Assembly: GCA_024280265.1 (NCBI GenBank)
Contig: JAJRQL010000183.1
Span: forward strand, 1-40,845
Length of the DNA stretch: 40,845 nt
Source of the DNA: Deltaproteobacteria bacterium
Lineage (GTDB): Bacteria; Desulfobacterota; Desulfobulbia; Desulfobulbales; Desulfocapsaceae
Reading direction: 5' to 3'
The position numbers were made by a program, and so were the translations under genes. Shown here in pieces: positions 34,327 to 40,845 of this stretch. Numbering within the stretch: the stretch's first letter is position 1; every line of letters starts with the position of its first letter. The notes under the pieces are model-generated. The model worked only from the letters and a program-made list of their open reading frames with translations, had not been told where the DNA came from and did no database searches.

Positions 34327-34355
34327 TTGACACTGAAAAAATCTCATAGTAGGGT
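34327..34355 (+). promoter_or_regulatory. Promoter of the riboswitch-cbiK transcript
   Basis: A perfect TTGACA is followed after 17 bases by TAGGGT (a weak -10). The predicted start lies about ten bases before the first riboswitch stem. The divergent spacer 34049-34326 upstream shows no gene. Confidence 0.6.
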
Positions 34356-34370
34356 CGTTTATAGTATTTT

Positions 34371-34526
34371 CAGGTTCTGTGAGAGCAGATGAAAAGGGAA
34401 CCCGGTGTAAATCCGGGATGGGCCCGCCGCTGTAACCGGGGACGAATTTCGCTGAAAGCCACTGTCATCATTGAGTGATGGGAAGGCGCGAAAGGAGGAA
34501 GATCCGGAAGTCAGAAGACCTGCCTG
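34371..34526 (+). ncRNA. Adenosylcobalamin (B12) riboswitch
   Basis: All the conserved blocks of a cobalamin riboswitch are in order: GAAAAGGGAA-CCCGGTG with TAAATCCGGG, GCCCGCCGCTGTAA, AAGCCACTGTCAT, GGGAAGGCGCG, then CGGAAGTCAGAAGACCTGCC (the B12 box). CAGG at 34371 pairs with CCTG at 34523 to close the P1 stem. Family knowledge says that ligand binding turns the downstream gene off. Confidence 0.93.
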
Positions 34527-34612
34527 AAAAAGATTTCATGTCCCAGGCAAGGGAATGAGGTCGTTGATATATCTGGGATAAAGACGGGACATCTCGGGTC
34601 AATTATTCAATT

Positions 34613-34641
34613 GGTCCGGGAATTTTTTGTTTTTCCGGACC
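34613..34641 (+). promoter_or_regulatory. Hairpin just before the cbiK ribosome site (riboswitch expression platform?)
   Basis: GGTCCGG and CCGGACC form a perfect 7-bp stem with a 15-base loop; the ribosome site AGGAGG begins six bases later. A competing CAATT/AATTG hairpin lies just upstream (34600-34613). This arrangement would suit ligand-dependent control of translation, but the switching partner strand was not identified. Confidence 0.45.
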
Positions 34642-34661
34642 GTGAAAAGGAGGTTCCCCTT

Positions 34662-35648
34662 ATGAGGAGAATAATTTTTTTTACGGTGGCACTTATGTTT
34701 CTCTGTGTCGCAACTACAAGTTTTGCCAGTGATGCCTGGAAGGTAGAACACAAGAGTGCCGTGGTTCTGGCCATGTTTGGCACAACGGTGGAGCCAGCCC
34801 TTGAGGGGTTGCTCAACATCCGGACCAAGATGATAAAAAAGTATCCGAATACTCCTGTGCGGATAGCTTTTACTTCAAACATTATTCGTAAAAAATGGCA
34901 GCATCGCGCGGAGGATCCGGCCTATATCAAAGCCCATCCTGAAATCCCAGCAGAAGTCCTTCATGTAAAAACACCGCTTGCCACCATTGCTGATCTGCAG
35001 AATGAGGGCTATGATACCATCGTTGTTCAACCGACTCATATTGCTATGGGTGAAGAGTTCCTTGATCTTGCAACCTATGTAGACAGCCTGATGCGGATGG
35101 GTACCATGAAAAAGCCCAAGTATAAACCTTTCCACAAAATTGCACTTGGCCGTCCTGTTCTTGGAACATACGGTACGGACCATCCTTACGCTGAGGATAT
35201 TGTGATCGTTGCCAGAGCGTTATCCGGGGATGCGGAAATTGCCAGGAAAGAGAAGGCAGCTCTAGTGTACATGGGACATGGTAATGAATATTTTCCTTCC
35301 GCAGGCGCCTATCTTGAGCTTGCCGCCCGGATGCGGGAACTCTATCCTGATGTTGTGACAACCATAGGAAATGTCGAAGGCTTTCCTGCAATAGCCGATG
35401 TTATGGATACTCTGAAGCTCTATGGCGTGAAGAAAGTGGTTTTAAAACCCTGCATGGTTGTGGCAGGGGATCATTCCATGAATGATATGGCCGGGCCCGA
35501 TGCTGATTCCTGGAAGTCTGTTCTTGAAAAGAATGGTTTTGAAGTGGTGACCGTTGAGCGTGGCCTTGGTGAAGAGGATGCCTTTGCTGATATCTTTGTT
35601 TCTCATGCTGAGGATGCCGCCAAAGATGCTGGTATTATCTTGAAGTAA
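34662..35648 (+). CDS. cbiK: Periplasmic-type sirohydrochlorin cobaltochelatase CbiK
   Basis: CbiK inserts cobalt (or iron) into sirohydrochlorin. This 328-residue form has a clear Sec signal peptide (IIFFTVALMFLCVATTSFA, cleavage near residue 24), so it is exported, like the periplasmic CbiK-P described in Desulfovibrio. VVLAMFGTTVEPALEGL is the first strand. The metal-binding His residues are probably H206 in YMGHGNEYFPSAG and H271 in VAGDHSMNDMAG. H126 in VQPTHIAMGEEF may correspond to the heme ligand of the Desulfovibrio enzyme. The ATG at 34662 follows AGGAGG at nine bases; the frame is open for 17 more codons but that would disrupt the signal peptide. It is controlled by the riboswitch upstream. 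Confidence 0.92.
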   Translation: MRRIIFFTVALMFLCVATTSFASDAWKVEHKSAVVLAMFGTTVEPALEGLLNIRTKMIKKYPNTPVRIAFTSNIIRKKWQHRAEDPAYIKAHPEIPAEVLHVKTPLATIADLQNEGYDTIVVQPTHIAMGEEFLDLATYVDSLMRMGTMKKPKYKPFHKIALGRPVLGTYGTDHPYAEDIVIVARALSGDAEIARKEKAALVYMGHGNEYFPSAGAYLELAARMRELYPDVVTTIGNVEGFPAIADVMDTLKLYGVKKVVLKPCMVVAGDHSMNDMAGPDADSWKSVLEKNGFEVVTVERGLGEEDAFADIFVSHAEDAAKDAGIILK

Positions 35649-35957
35649 TATAGAATATCTCCTGAAATATTCAGGGGTATTATCACCACTGGCTGTTGTC
35701 TGCTTTTTGCAGGCAACAGCCGGCCTGGTGCGTGAAATCCCGGTTTTTCAGTCTTTTCAAATTGCTGTCCGGTTCCGCCGGTTTTCTTCCTGCAGCATTT
35801 TTCATGGTTTCCTTTTGTTCCCGGTATTAATATTTTCATTTACAGGCTTGTCATTCAGCGCGAAGGGTCGTAAAATATCCCATAGTTAATGAAAAGTATG
35901 CTGTTTTCCTAACCAGTGTTTCTGGACGGACACTAACTATATTATAAGGAGATTTTC
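35649..35957 (+). other. Intergenic region with a 13-bp hairpin after cbiK
   Basis: GGCTGTTGTCTGC and GCAGGCAACAGCC (35691-35721) form a 13-bp stem with one T-G wobble and a TTTTT loop, 43 bases after the cbiK stop. No T-run follows, so it may be a 3'-end structure rather than an intrinsic terminator. The rest of the 309-base gap has no recognised gene or promoter. Confidence 0.55.
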
Positions 35958-36563
35958 ATGGACTTCAAAGAACACCTGAAAACTGCCTGGGAGACCACCC
36001 TGCAGTTTGTTGTGCCGGTTATTCTGCTCACTCTGGTGCAGGTGCTGGTTATTACCGTCAGTCTTGGAATTCTTGCGCCGGTAACTACCGCGGGATATAT
36101 TCAGTCTCTGCTGAGGGCCATTCGAGAGGGGCGCGAACCCAGGATAGGAGATCTGTTTTCCGAGATGCGTCTCTTCCTGCCCCTGTTTGTTTATGGACTG
36201 CTGGTGGTAATACTGACCTCTCTTGGATTCTTTCTGCTGGTACTTCCCGGTCTGCTTGTTGCGGCATTTATTGTGTTTTCAACAATTTATATGATTCCTC
36301 TTATGACAGACAAGGATATGGGTCTGATTGAGGCCACCAAGGAGTCCTGGGCCATGGCTGTTCGCAAACCGGTGGCTGACCAATTGGTGCTTATGGTCCT
36401 TTATCTCCTTATTCTGTCAATTGGTGGTTCCATTCCTCTGGCACTGCTTTTCGCTCAACCCCTTGCAACTTTTCTTATGCTGGTGGTTTATGAAGAACGC
36501 CTGCGGGGTGATCAGTTGGTAATTGACCAGGAGCCTCCCCCGGTTCCAGACCAGGATGCGTGA
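35958..36563 (+). CDS. Polytopic membrane protein of unknown function
   Basis: A 201-residue inner-membrane protein with about five hydrophobic segments: TTLQFVVPVILLTLVQVLVI, VSLGILAPVTTAGYIQSLL, LFLPLFVYGLLVVILTSLGFFLLVLPGLLV, and LVLMVLYLLILSIGGSIPLA with LATFLMLVVYEERLRG. The hydrophilic AIREGREPRIGDLFSEMR between helices and the motif LPGLLVAAFIVFSTIYMIPLMTDKDMGLIEATKES recall the DUF975/DUF4013-type membrane families, in which the loop xDxGxxEAxKxS is common. The ribosome site AAGGAG is six bases before the ATG. Only 13 bases separate it from the radical SAM gene, so it is likely in the same operon and may anchor or transport for it. Confidence 0.7.
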   Translation: MDFKEHLKTAWETTLQFVVPVILLTLVQVLVITVSLGILAPVTTAGYIQSLLRAIREGREPRIGDLFSEMRLFLPLFVYGLLVVILTSLGFFLLVLPGLLVAAFIVFSTIYMIPLMTDKDMGLIEATKESWAMAVRKPVADQLVLMVLYLLILSIGGSIPLALLFAQPLATFLMLVVYEERLRGDQLVIDQEPPPVPDQDA

Positions 36564-36576
36564 GTGGCAATAGTAA

Positions 36577-39024
36577 ATGAGGAAATATGATCGTAGTGGT
36601 GTTGAAGGATGGGATCGTTTTGATCTCTCCGGCTGTGCCCTGTATGTACAGCCGGAGATTCCGGATTGGATAGTTGTTTCAGAAGAGGCCGATCAGGTAA
36701 TCACATCAGGTAGAGTTCATGCTGCTGGTAACTATGAAGGGGAGATGTTGCGAAGTGCTTTTGCCGTGGAAACAGAACAGCCTTATGCGGGAAGGGCAGC
36801 AGCACTGGAGCTCAAGCGTCTGAAGGAGTGTTGGTTTCATATTACCGACACCTGTAATCTCAGCTGTCGGCACTGCCTCTTTGCGGCATCGCCTGCAAAG
36901 AGACGATATCTTAGGCGTGAGTTGCTGAACAGTGCTGTGGATGAGGCCCTGGCCCTTGGCTGTCATCTCTTTTCCTTCACCGGTGGCGAACCGTTCCTCT
37001 ATCCTGATTTTTTGTCTGTTGTTGAGAGTATTCTTCAGGAAAACCGTGATGTCCATGTCGCTGTACTCACCAACGGTACACTTCTCAAGCAGTCTCTTGA
37101 CCTGATTTCCACCTTTGACAGGCTTCATCTTCAGGTAAGTCTTGATGGTGTTGAAGAGAGTCATGATAGACTGCGTGGCAGGGGAAGCTACCAGAAACTG
37201 ATGGAAAACCTTGTCTCCATGCGTGAAGCAGCGATTCCGGTCACCATTTCAGTGGCTATAAGCCGGGAAAATATCAGGGATTTGTCAGGTATTGTGGATA
37301 TCGCGGCTGAAGTCGGGGCATCTTCGGTTCATCTGCTCTACCATTTTGTACGGGGGAACGGCAGTCGGGATCAGTTTGTTACTCCAGAGGAGATTTTTCC
37401 CTATCTGCTGGCGGCCTGGAAACGAGCCACTGAACTGGGGTTGACCATTGATAATATAGAAAATCTGCGTAGTCAGATCTTTTCAACGCCCGGCACCAGG
37501 TATGATCTTTCCAACACCGGCTGGGAGTCCCTGGCCATTGGCCCGGATGGTGTGATATACCCATCACCTGCACTGGTAGGCATGGAAGGATGTTCCTGCG
37601 GGCACCTGGAACAGGGTTTGTCCAAGGTGTGGAAAACCAGTCCGGTTCTCAATGCTATTCGTAACTCGAGCCTCAACGATTCCTGCGTCTATCGAAATAA
37701 TTCTTTGAGATATCTGGTAGGTGGAGGGGATATCGATCACAGCTTCCTGTCAAGGGGCGAGTGGGTTGGGTATGATCCCTATCTTGAATTGTACAATCGT
37801 ATTGCCCTGCAACTGATTGCTGAGCAAGTGGCCACCTACCGCTATCAGGGTAAGGGGCTTATTTTACTGCGAATGGGAGATGTTCGGCATGATTGTCTGG
37901 AGGCGGACGACGTGGGAACAGATCTTGCTTTGACCCACTGCAACTGTCTTATTTCACTCGCATCAGACACCGGGCACAGTTCTGTGAGAGAGTTTTATGG
38001 TGAGGCTGCACTGTTGGCCAAAGAAGAAATTGTTAACCCGCTGGCACCGGCCCAGGCAGAGGCTGATTTTCTCTCGGAGAAAACCAGAAAACACTCTTAC
38101 GGCTGTGGTAGTCCGGTGACGGATGCTGCCCCGCAGGAGGGGGAGACTCTGGTTGATCTGGGTTCCGGTTCCGGTATTGAATGTTTTATGGCCTCGGATT
38201 CTGTGGGGAAGAGTGGTTTTGTTTATGGCATTGATATGACAGATGAAATGCTGGCTCTTGCCAGCGGATCAAAGGCAGAGGTAGCTGAACAGCTGGGCTA
38301 TGCCAATGTTGAATTCAGAAAGGGTTTTCTTGAAGCAATTCCTTTGGATGCAGGAGTTGCAGATGTGGTTATTTCAAACTGTGTGATCAATCTCAGTCCT
38401 GATAAGCGGATGACATATCAGGAGATTTTCAGGATTTTAAAGCCCGGTGGGAGGCTGGTGGTGTCAGATATCGTAACCGATGTCGCCATCCCTGCCCGAT
38501 TGAAAAATAATGTGCGGTATCGTGGTGAGTGTCTTGGCGGGGCAATGCAGCAGGAAGAACTGGTTGCCATGATGGAGGCAGCAGGGTTTACTGCAATTCG
38601 TTTTATAAAGCGTTTTCCCTACCGCCAGGTGGAGGGGATGGATTTTTATTCCCTCACCTACGAGGCCATCCGCCTATCTGGTGAGGCAGAGGAGTCAGTT
38701 GCCTCCAAAGATGTGATTTATCGAGGCCCCCATGGAGCGATTTATACCGAATCCGGAGTTTTACTGATAAAGGGAAGGCGGACAACAATTCCTGTTCGTG
38801 AACTGGCTGGGCTTGAAGACTCCGTTTTTGTCCTTGATGAACAGGGAGTTGTCAGTAATTTGCAGATGAAGAACTCTTGTTGTTCTCCCCAGACTGAGAT
38901 CAATGTGCTCCCAGAGGGTTGTTGCGATGGCCATATCCCCGGAGTAGAAAAAAAGATCGAAAGAATGCCGGCTGTATGGTCTGTGGGGCTGAATTGCAGT
39001 ATTTTACTGATACGAAAGAGATGA
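36577..39024 (+). CDS. Radical SAM / ArsM-like methyltransferase fusion with Cys-pair tail
   Basis: An 815-residue fused enzyme. After an 85-residue lead, a radical SAM domain carries C93-x3-C97-x2-C100 (TCNLSCRHC), FSFTGGEPFLYPDF and LQVSLDGVEESHDRLRG. A SPASM-like segment follows (IGPDGVIYPSPALVGMEGCSCGHL). A linker with HCNC and other Cys (about 390-500) leads to a methyltransferase resembling arsenite methyltransferase ArsM: YGCGSPV at 508-514, VDLGSGSGIE at 526, GIDMTDEML, and VISNCVINLSPDKR. The tail has two Cys pairs, C768-C769 and C782-C783, suited to binding a thiophilic metalloid. Cobalamin-binding motifs are absent. In frame 0 the last 22 residues (after K793) look unrelated; a slippery site there could instead extend the protein into a DUF5714 domain. 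Substrate unknown; arsenic or another thiophile is a hypothesis. Confidence 0.88.
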   Translation: MRKYDRSGVEGWDRFDLSGCALYVQPEIPDWIVVSEEADQVITSGRVHAAGNYEGEMLRSAFAVETEQPYAGRAAALELKRLKECWFHITDTCNLSCRHCLFAASPAKRRYLRRELLNSAVDEALALGCHLFSFTGGEPFLYPDFLSVVESILQENRDVHVAVLTNGTLLKQSLDLISTFDRLHLQVSLDGVEESHDRLRGRGSYQKLMENLVSMREAAIPVTISVAISRENIRDLSGIVDIAAEVGASSVHLLYHFVRGNGSRDQFVTPEEIFPYLLAAWKRATELGLTIDNIENLRSQIFSTPGTRYDLSNTGWESLAIGPDGVIYPSPALVGMEGCSCGHLEQGLSKVWKTSPVLNAIRNSSLNDSCVYRNNSLRYLVGGGDIDHSFLSRGEWVGYDPYLELYNRIALQLIAEQVATYRYQGKGLILLRMGDVRHDCLEADDVGTDLALTHCNCLISLASDTGHSSVREFYGEAALLAKEEIVNPLAPAQAEADFLSEKTRKHSYGCGSPVTDAAPQEGETLVDLGSGSGIECFMASDSVGKSGFVYGIDMTDEMLALASGSKAEVAEQLGYANVEFRKGFLEAIPLDAGVADVVISNCVINLSPDKRMTYQEIFRILKPGGRLVVSDIVTDVAIPARLKNNVRYRGECLGGAMQQEELVAMMEAAGFTAIRFIKRFPYRQVEGMDFYSLTYEAIRLSGEAEESVASKDVIYRGPHGAIYTESGVLLIKGRRTTIPVRELAGLEDSVFVLDEQGVVSNLQMKNSCCSPQTEINVLPEGCCDGHIPGVEKKIERMPAVWSVGLNCSILLIRKR

Positions 39025-39695
39025 CCTGCAGCTACTGCGGCCGTCTCTTTTCTGCAAATGGATGCTGTGCCAATGAACATTTTGTCTGTGACGGTTGTCA
39101 TAAGCAGAATGGAATTGAGTTGATCAGAGCAATCTGCAGTGGCACCGGGGAGCAGGACCTTATCCGCCTGCTGGAGTTGATCCGCAGCCACCCGGCTATC
39201 CCCATGCATGGGCCTGAACACCATGCCATGATACCTGGTATTATCCTGGCCTGTTACAGAAATTCCGGGGGAGATATCAAGGCGGCAACCATTCTTACCG
39301 GTATCCGGCGCGGCGGAGATATACCCGGTGGCGTATGTGGCTTCTGGGGTGCGTGCGGTGCAGCCGTCGGAGCCGGGATTGCTGTTGCCATCATCCTTGC
39401 GGCAACCCCTCTCACTCCTTCCCCCAGGCAGCTGGCTCAGTCCTTCAGTGCAAAAATATTGAAGATTATTTCCGGACATCGTGGGGGGCGCTGTTGCCAG
39501 CGAGAGACGTGGCTGGCACTTACTGAAACTGCCAGATTATCAGAATCAATACTTTCGGTACCCCTGACTGCTGAGGGAGAGATTCACTGTTCCCAGTACT
39601 TGAAAAACAGGGAATGTATCCGCAAACAGTGTCCTTTATGGGAGAGTCGTGTAAAGGACCTTGAGCCTGGATTACAGTTTCTTTCCATTCCTTGA
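38919..39695 (+). CDS. DUF5714-type Cys-rich domain in the -1 frame of the radical SAM gene
   Basis: The frame from about 38955 encodes four Cys pairs, CMVC, CSYC, CC and CDGC, in zinc-ribbon-like arrangement, then MHGPEHHAMIPGIILACYRN, GGVCGFWGACGAAVGAGIAV with ILAATPLTP, GGRCCQRETWLALTE and ECIRKQCPLW, which is the pattern of DUF5714. The listed start is the most upstream TTG of the frame. It has a poor ribosome-site spacing, and the only internal ATG (38976) would remove the first zinc Cys. No proper independent start is therefore visible. A -1 shift at 38949-38955 would fuse it to the upstream enzyme, giving 793 plus 246 residues. The alternatives are a real or sequencing single-base indel in the A-run, or inefficient TTG initiation coupled to upstream translation. 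Confidence 0.72.
   Translation: MLRWPYPRSRKKDRKNAGCMVCGAELQYFTDTKEMTCSYCGRLFSANGCCANEHFVCDGCHKQNGIELIRAICSGTGEQDLIRLLELIRSHPAIPMHGPEHHAMIPGIILACYRNSGGDIKAATILTGIRRGGDIPGGVCGFWGACGAAVGAGIAVAIILAATPLTPSPRQLAQSFSAKILKIISGHRGGRCCQRETWLALTETARLSESILSVPLTAEGEIHCSQYLKNRECIRKQCPLWESRVKDLEPGLQFLSIP
38949..38955 (+). promoter_or_regulatory. Candidate -1 ribosomal frameshift site (A AAA AAG)
   Basis: In the radical SAM frame the codons are GAA AAA AAG, so the heptamer A AAA AAG has exactly the phase of a -1 slippery site such as that of dnaX. After slipping, the next codon is GAT in the DUF5714 frame. GGAG occurs just before (38941-38944), closer than the spacing that stimulates -1 shifting in dnaX. 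Downstream structure is weak: the best hairpin seen is CAGTA/TACTG at about 38997-39009. Confidence 0.55.
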
Positions 39696-39710
39696 ATGCG
39701 GTATTGTTAG

Positions 39711-39727
39711 TGATGGCAACGCCATCA
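39711..39727 (+). terminator. Short hairpin after the DUF5714 frame
   Basis: TGATGGC-AAC-GCCATCA is a perfect 7-bp stem with a 3-base loop, 15 bases after the stop, followed by only three T. It may be a weak terminator. The rest of 39728-39955 shows no recognised gene. Confidence 0.4.
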
Positions 39728-39955
39728 TTTGGAAAAAGGCCCACTTTAATGGCAAAGCTGACAGAGATAAAACAAAAAAAAGACTGAGAAAAGACGAGGG
39801 TTGCAGGGTTTTTCTTGTTGTGGCGCTGTTTTTTGGGAATTTTTTTCCATTCGCCCACAGGCCTATGGGGTAGATTTTTATGCTGACGGTCTCTTCAATT
39901 CTGAAGAAGAGATTGAGGGGAATCCGGGAATAGTGTCCACCTCAAGCCTAGGTCC

Positions 39956-40190
39956 TATCTTCAGGTAGATATCGGCGACACGGGTAAGGGAATTTCCAGT
40001 TGCTACCACGGCTTTGGTGAAAGATACAGAAAAGGTTGAGTCCGACAATCTGCTCACTGGTGATGAACGTATTCTGCTGGTCAATGACGACAGGGCAATC
40101 GTTGAGATGTACCGGCAGATTTGCTTCATCTGGGGTATGCAGTGACAGCTTGTTCTGATAGTGTTGAATGTCTCCGTATCTTTGAGCAAC
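39956..40190 (+). pseudogene. Relic of a hybrid sensor histidine kinase (ATPase G-box joined to receiver fragment)
   Basis: YLQVDIGDTGKGIS is the G1 box of a histidine kinase ATPase domain. In a second frame FPVATTALVKD, then TGDERILLVNDDRAIVEMYRQ, gives the ATPase end, linker and start of a receiver. In a third, LLHLGYAVTACSDSVECLRIFEQ continues the receiver. A deletion removes the rest of the ATPase domain, a base is missing near 40112 (CAGATTTG), and the receiver's second half with its phosphoacceptor is cut by transposase sequence. Confidence 0.7.
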
Positions 40191-40845
40191 GTGGGCCGTG
40201 GTTTATATACACCCTGCTCGCTATCATTCTTCCGTTTACCTCATCCAGGACGTCCAATTTTCTTCGGGCACTTGAGACGTTGTTCGGGTTTACTATCAAA
40301 AAGAAAAAGTACTATCGATTCATGGCCTCGCCGAAAATCCCCTGGAATAAGCTATGGATCAGGTCATGGAAACTGATAACAGAGCCGGCAACCAACGGGA
40401 GGTTACCTGTAGCCCTTGATGATTTCATCAACCCCAAAACAGGCAAAAATATCTTTGGTTGTGCCAATATATTTGATCATGCAGCTAAACAGAATCAATC
40501 GAAATATGGTTTGTGGAAGCCGTTACGCCAAAAACTGGGTAAACGAATCCACATGATATCCCGGCTTCGCCCCAACAATAACTTGTTCGATGAACCACCG
40601 GTACCAGGAAAAAGAAACGGGTCGCCCCAGAAAATATGGCAACAAACTTGGGACATCATCTTCTCTGGCCCGGAAGCACAAGAGACGGGGACAAGAATAT
40701 ACGGTCAACCTTTATGGAAAGGCACGGACAGTTCGTGCCTGTGACCGGGTTGTCATGCTCAAGAGTCTCAAGTGCCGGGTACGAGTTGTCTGGGTTTTCC
40801 ACCGATCTGAGTCTGTCTATTGAAGAGATTATCGAGTACTACGGC
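40190..40845 (+). pseudogene. Deleted and frameshifted DDE transposase, runs off the right edge
   Basis: IILPFTSSRTSNFLRALETL, KKKYYRFMASPKIPWNKLWI and VALDDFINPKTGKNIFGCA (first catalytic Asp) resemble IS4/IS701-like DDE transposases. After AKQNQSKY the sequence jumps to GLWKPLRQKLG, so an internal block including part of the catalytic core is deleted. The frame then shifts near 40610 to GRPRKYGNKLGT and YTVNLYGKARTV, and again near 40800 to TDLSLSIEEIIEYYG, at the window's edge. The family assignment is approximate. The element is inactive and its right end lies outside the window. Confidence 0.7.

Noticed and set aside
39520-39858. 112-codon minus-strand frame overlapping the DUF5714 end
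   Set aside because: Antisense shadow with no start signal or domain; the plus-strand DUF5714 match is strong.
1-40845. CRISPR arrays, tRNA or rRNA genes
   Set aside because: No regularly spaced identical repeats with unique spacers, no cloverleaf with a T-loop consensus and no rRNA-like segment was seen on reading. A tRNAscan/Infernal search could still find a missed small RNA.

Overview
This window reads as a chromosomal stretch from a Gram-negative anaerobe, most likely a sulfate-reducing or sulfur-disproportionating member of the Desulfobacterota (Desulfobulbales-like). The clues are a GatCA amidotransferase pair next to hisC-cmk, a Pal lipoprotein and RND/TolC machinery (so an outer membrane), nifENB behind a sigma-54 promoter, and a periplasmic-type CbiK chelatase behind a cobalamin riboswitch. 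The taxonomic call is inference from gene content only.

Layout. 1-5.8 kb: an HD-GYP response regulator, gatC, gatA, hisC and cmk on the plus strand, facing pal across a shared hairpin terminator. 6.2-8.8 kb: a polar amino-acid ABC importer (binding protein, permease, ATPase). 9.0-14.7 kb: a tightly overlapping TolC / membrane-fusion / RND-pump operon. 15.0-20.3 kb: a dCache-HAMP sensor without an output domain, an arsR-arsP-like pair on the minus strand, and rlmKL.

20.28-24.04 kb is a graveyard. It holds the N-terminal stub of a lost gene, a truncated IS21-type element with four 25-bp end repeats, a frameshifted lipid kinase (yegS-like), a frameshifted ureG fragment, an IS5-type transposase remnant, and a 533-bp segment bounded by inverted repeats that looks like a non-autonomous element. 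The nif cluster starts directly after it. A NifA-type upstream activator motif lies inside that 533-bp segment, and the sigma-54 -24/-12 site lies just outside it. nifE-nifN-nifB (24.2-28.5 kb) encode FeMo-cofactor assembly; the nitrogenase structural genes are not in the window.

28.7-34.0 kb: two small lipoproteins with a short coiled-coil protein, a membrane adenylate cyclase, an EI24/CysZ-like membrane protein with a probable leaderless promoter, radA, and a PepSY membrane protein. 34.3-35.6 kb: promoter, cobalamin riboswitch and exported CbiK.

36.0-39.7 kb is the most interesting unit: a small polytopic membrane protein, then a radical SAM enzyme fused to an ArsM-like methyltransferase with a Cys-Cys-rich tail, then a DUF5714-type Cys-rich domain in the -1 frame. 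A canonical A AAA AAG slippery heptamer sits exactly where a -1 shift would join the two into one 1039-residue protein. The right edge holds a decayed hybrid histidine kinase and a deleted, frameshifted DDE transposase. Several decayed genes here carry single-base homopolymer indels, so sequencing error must be considered wherever a frameshift is discussed.
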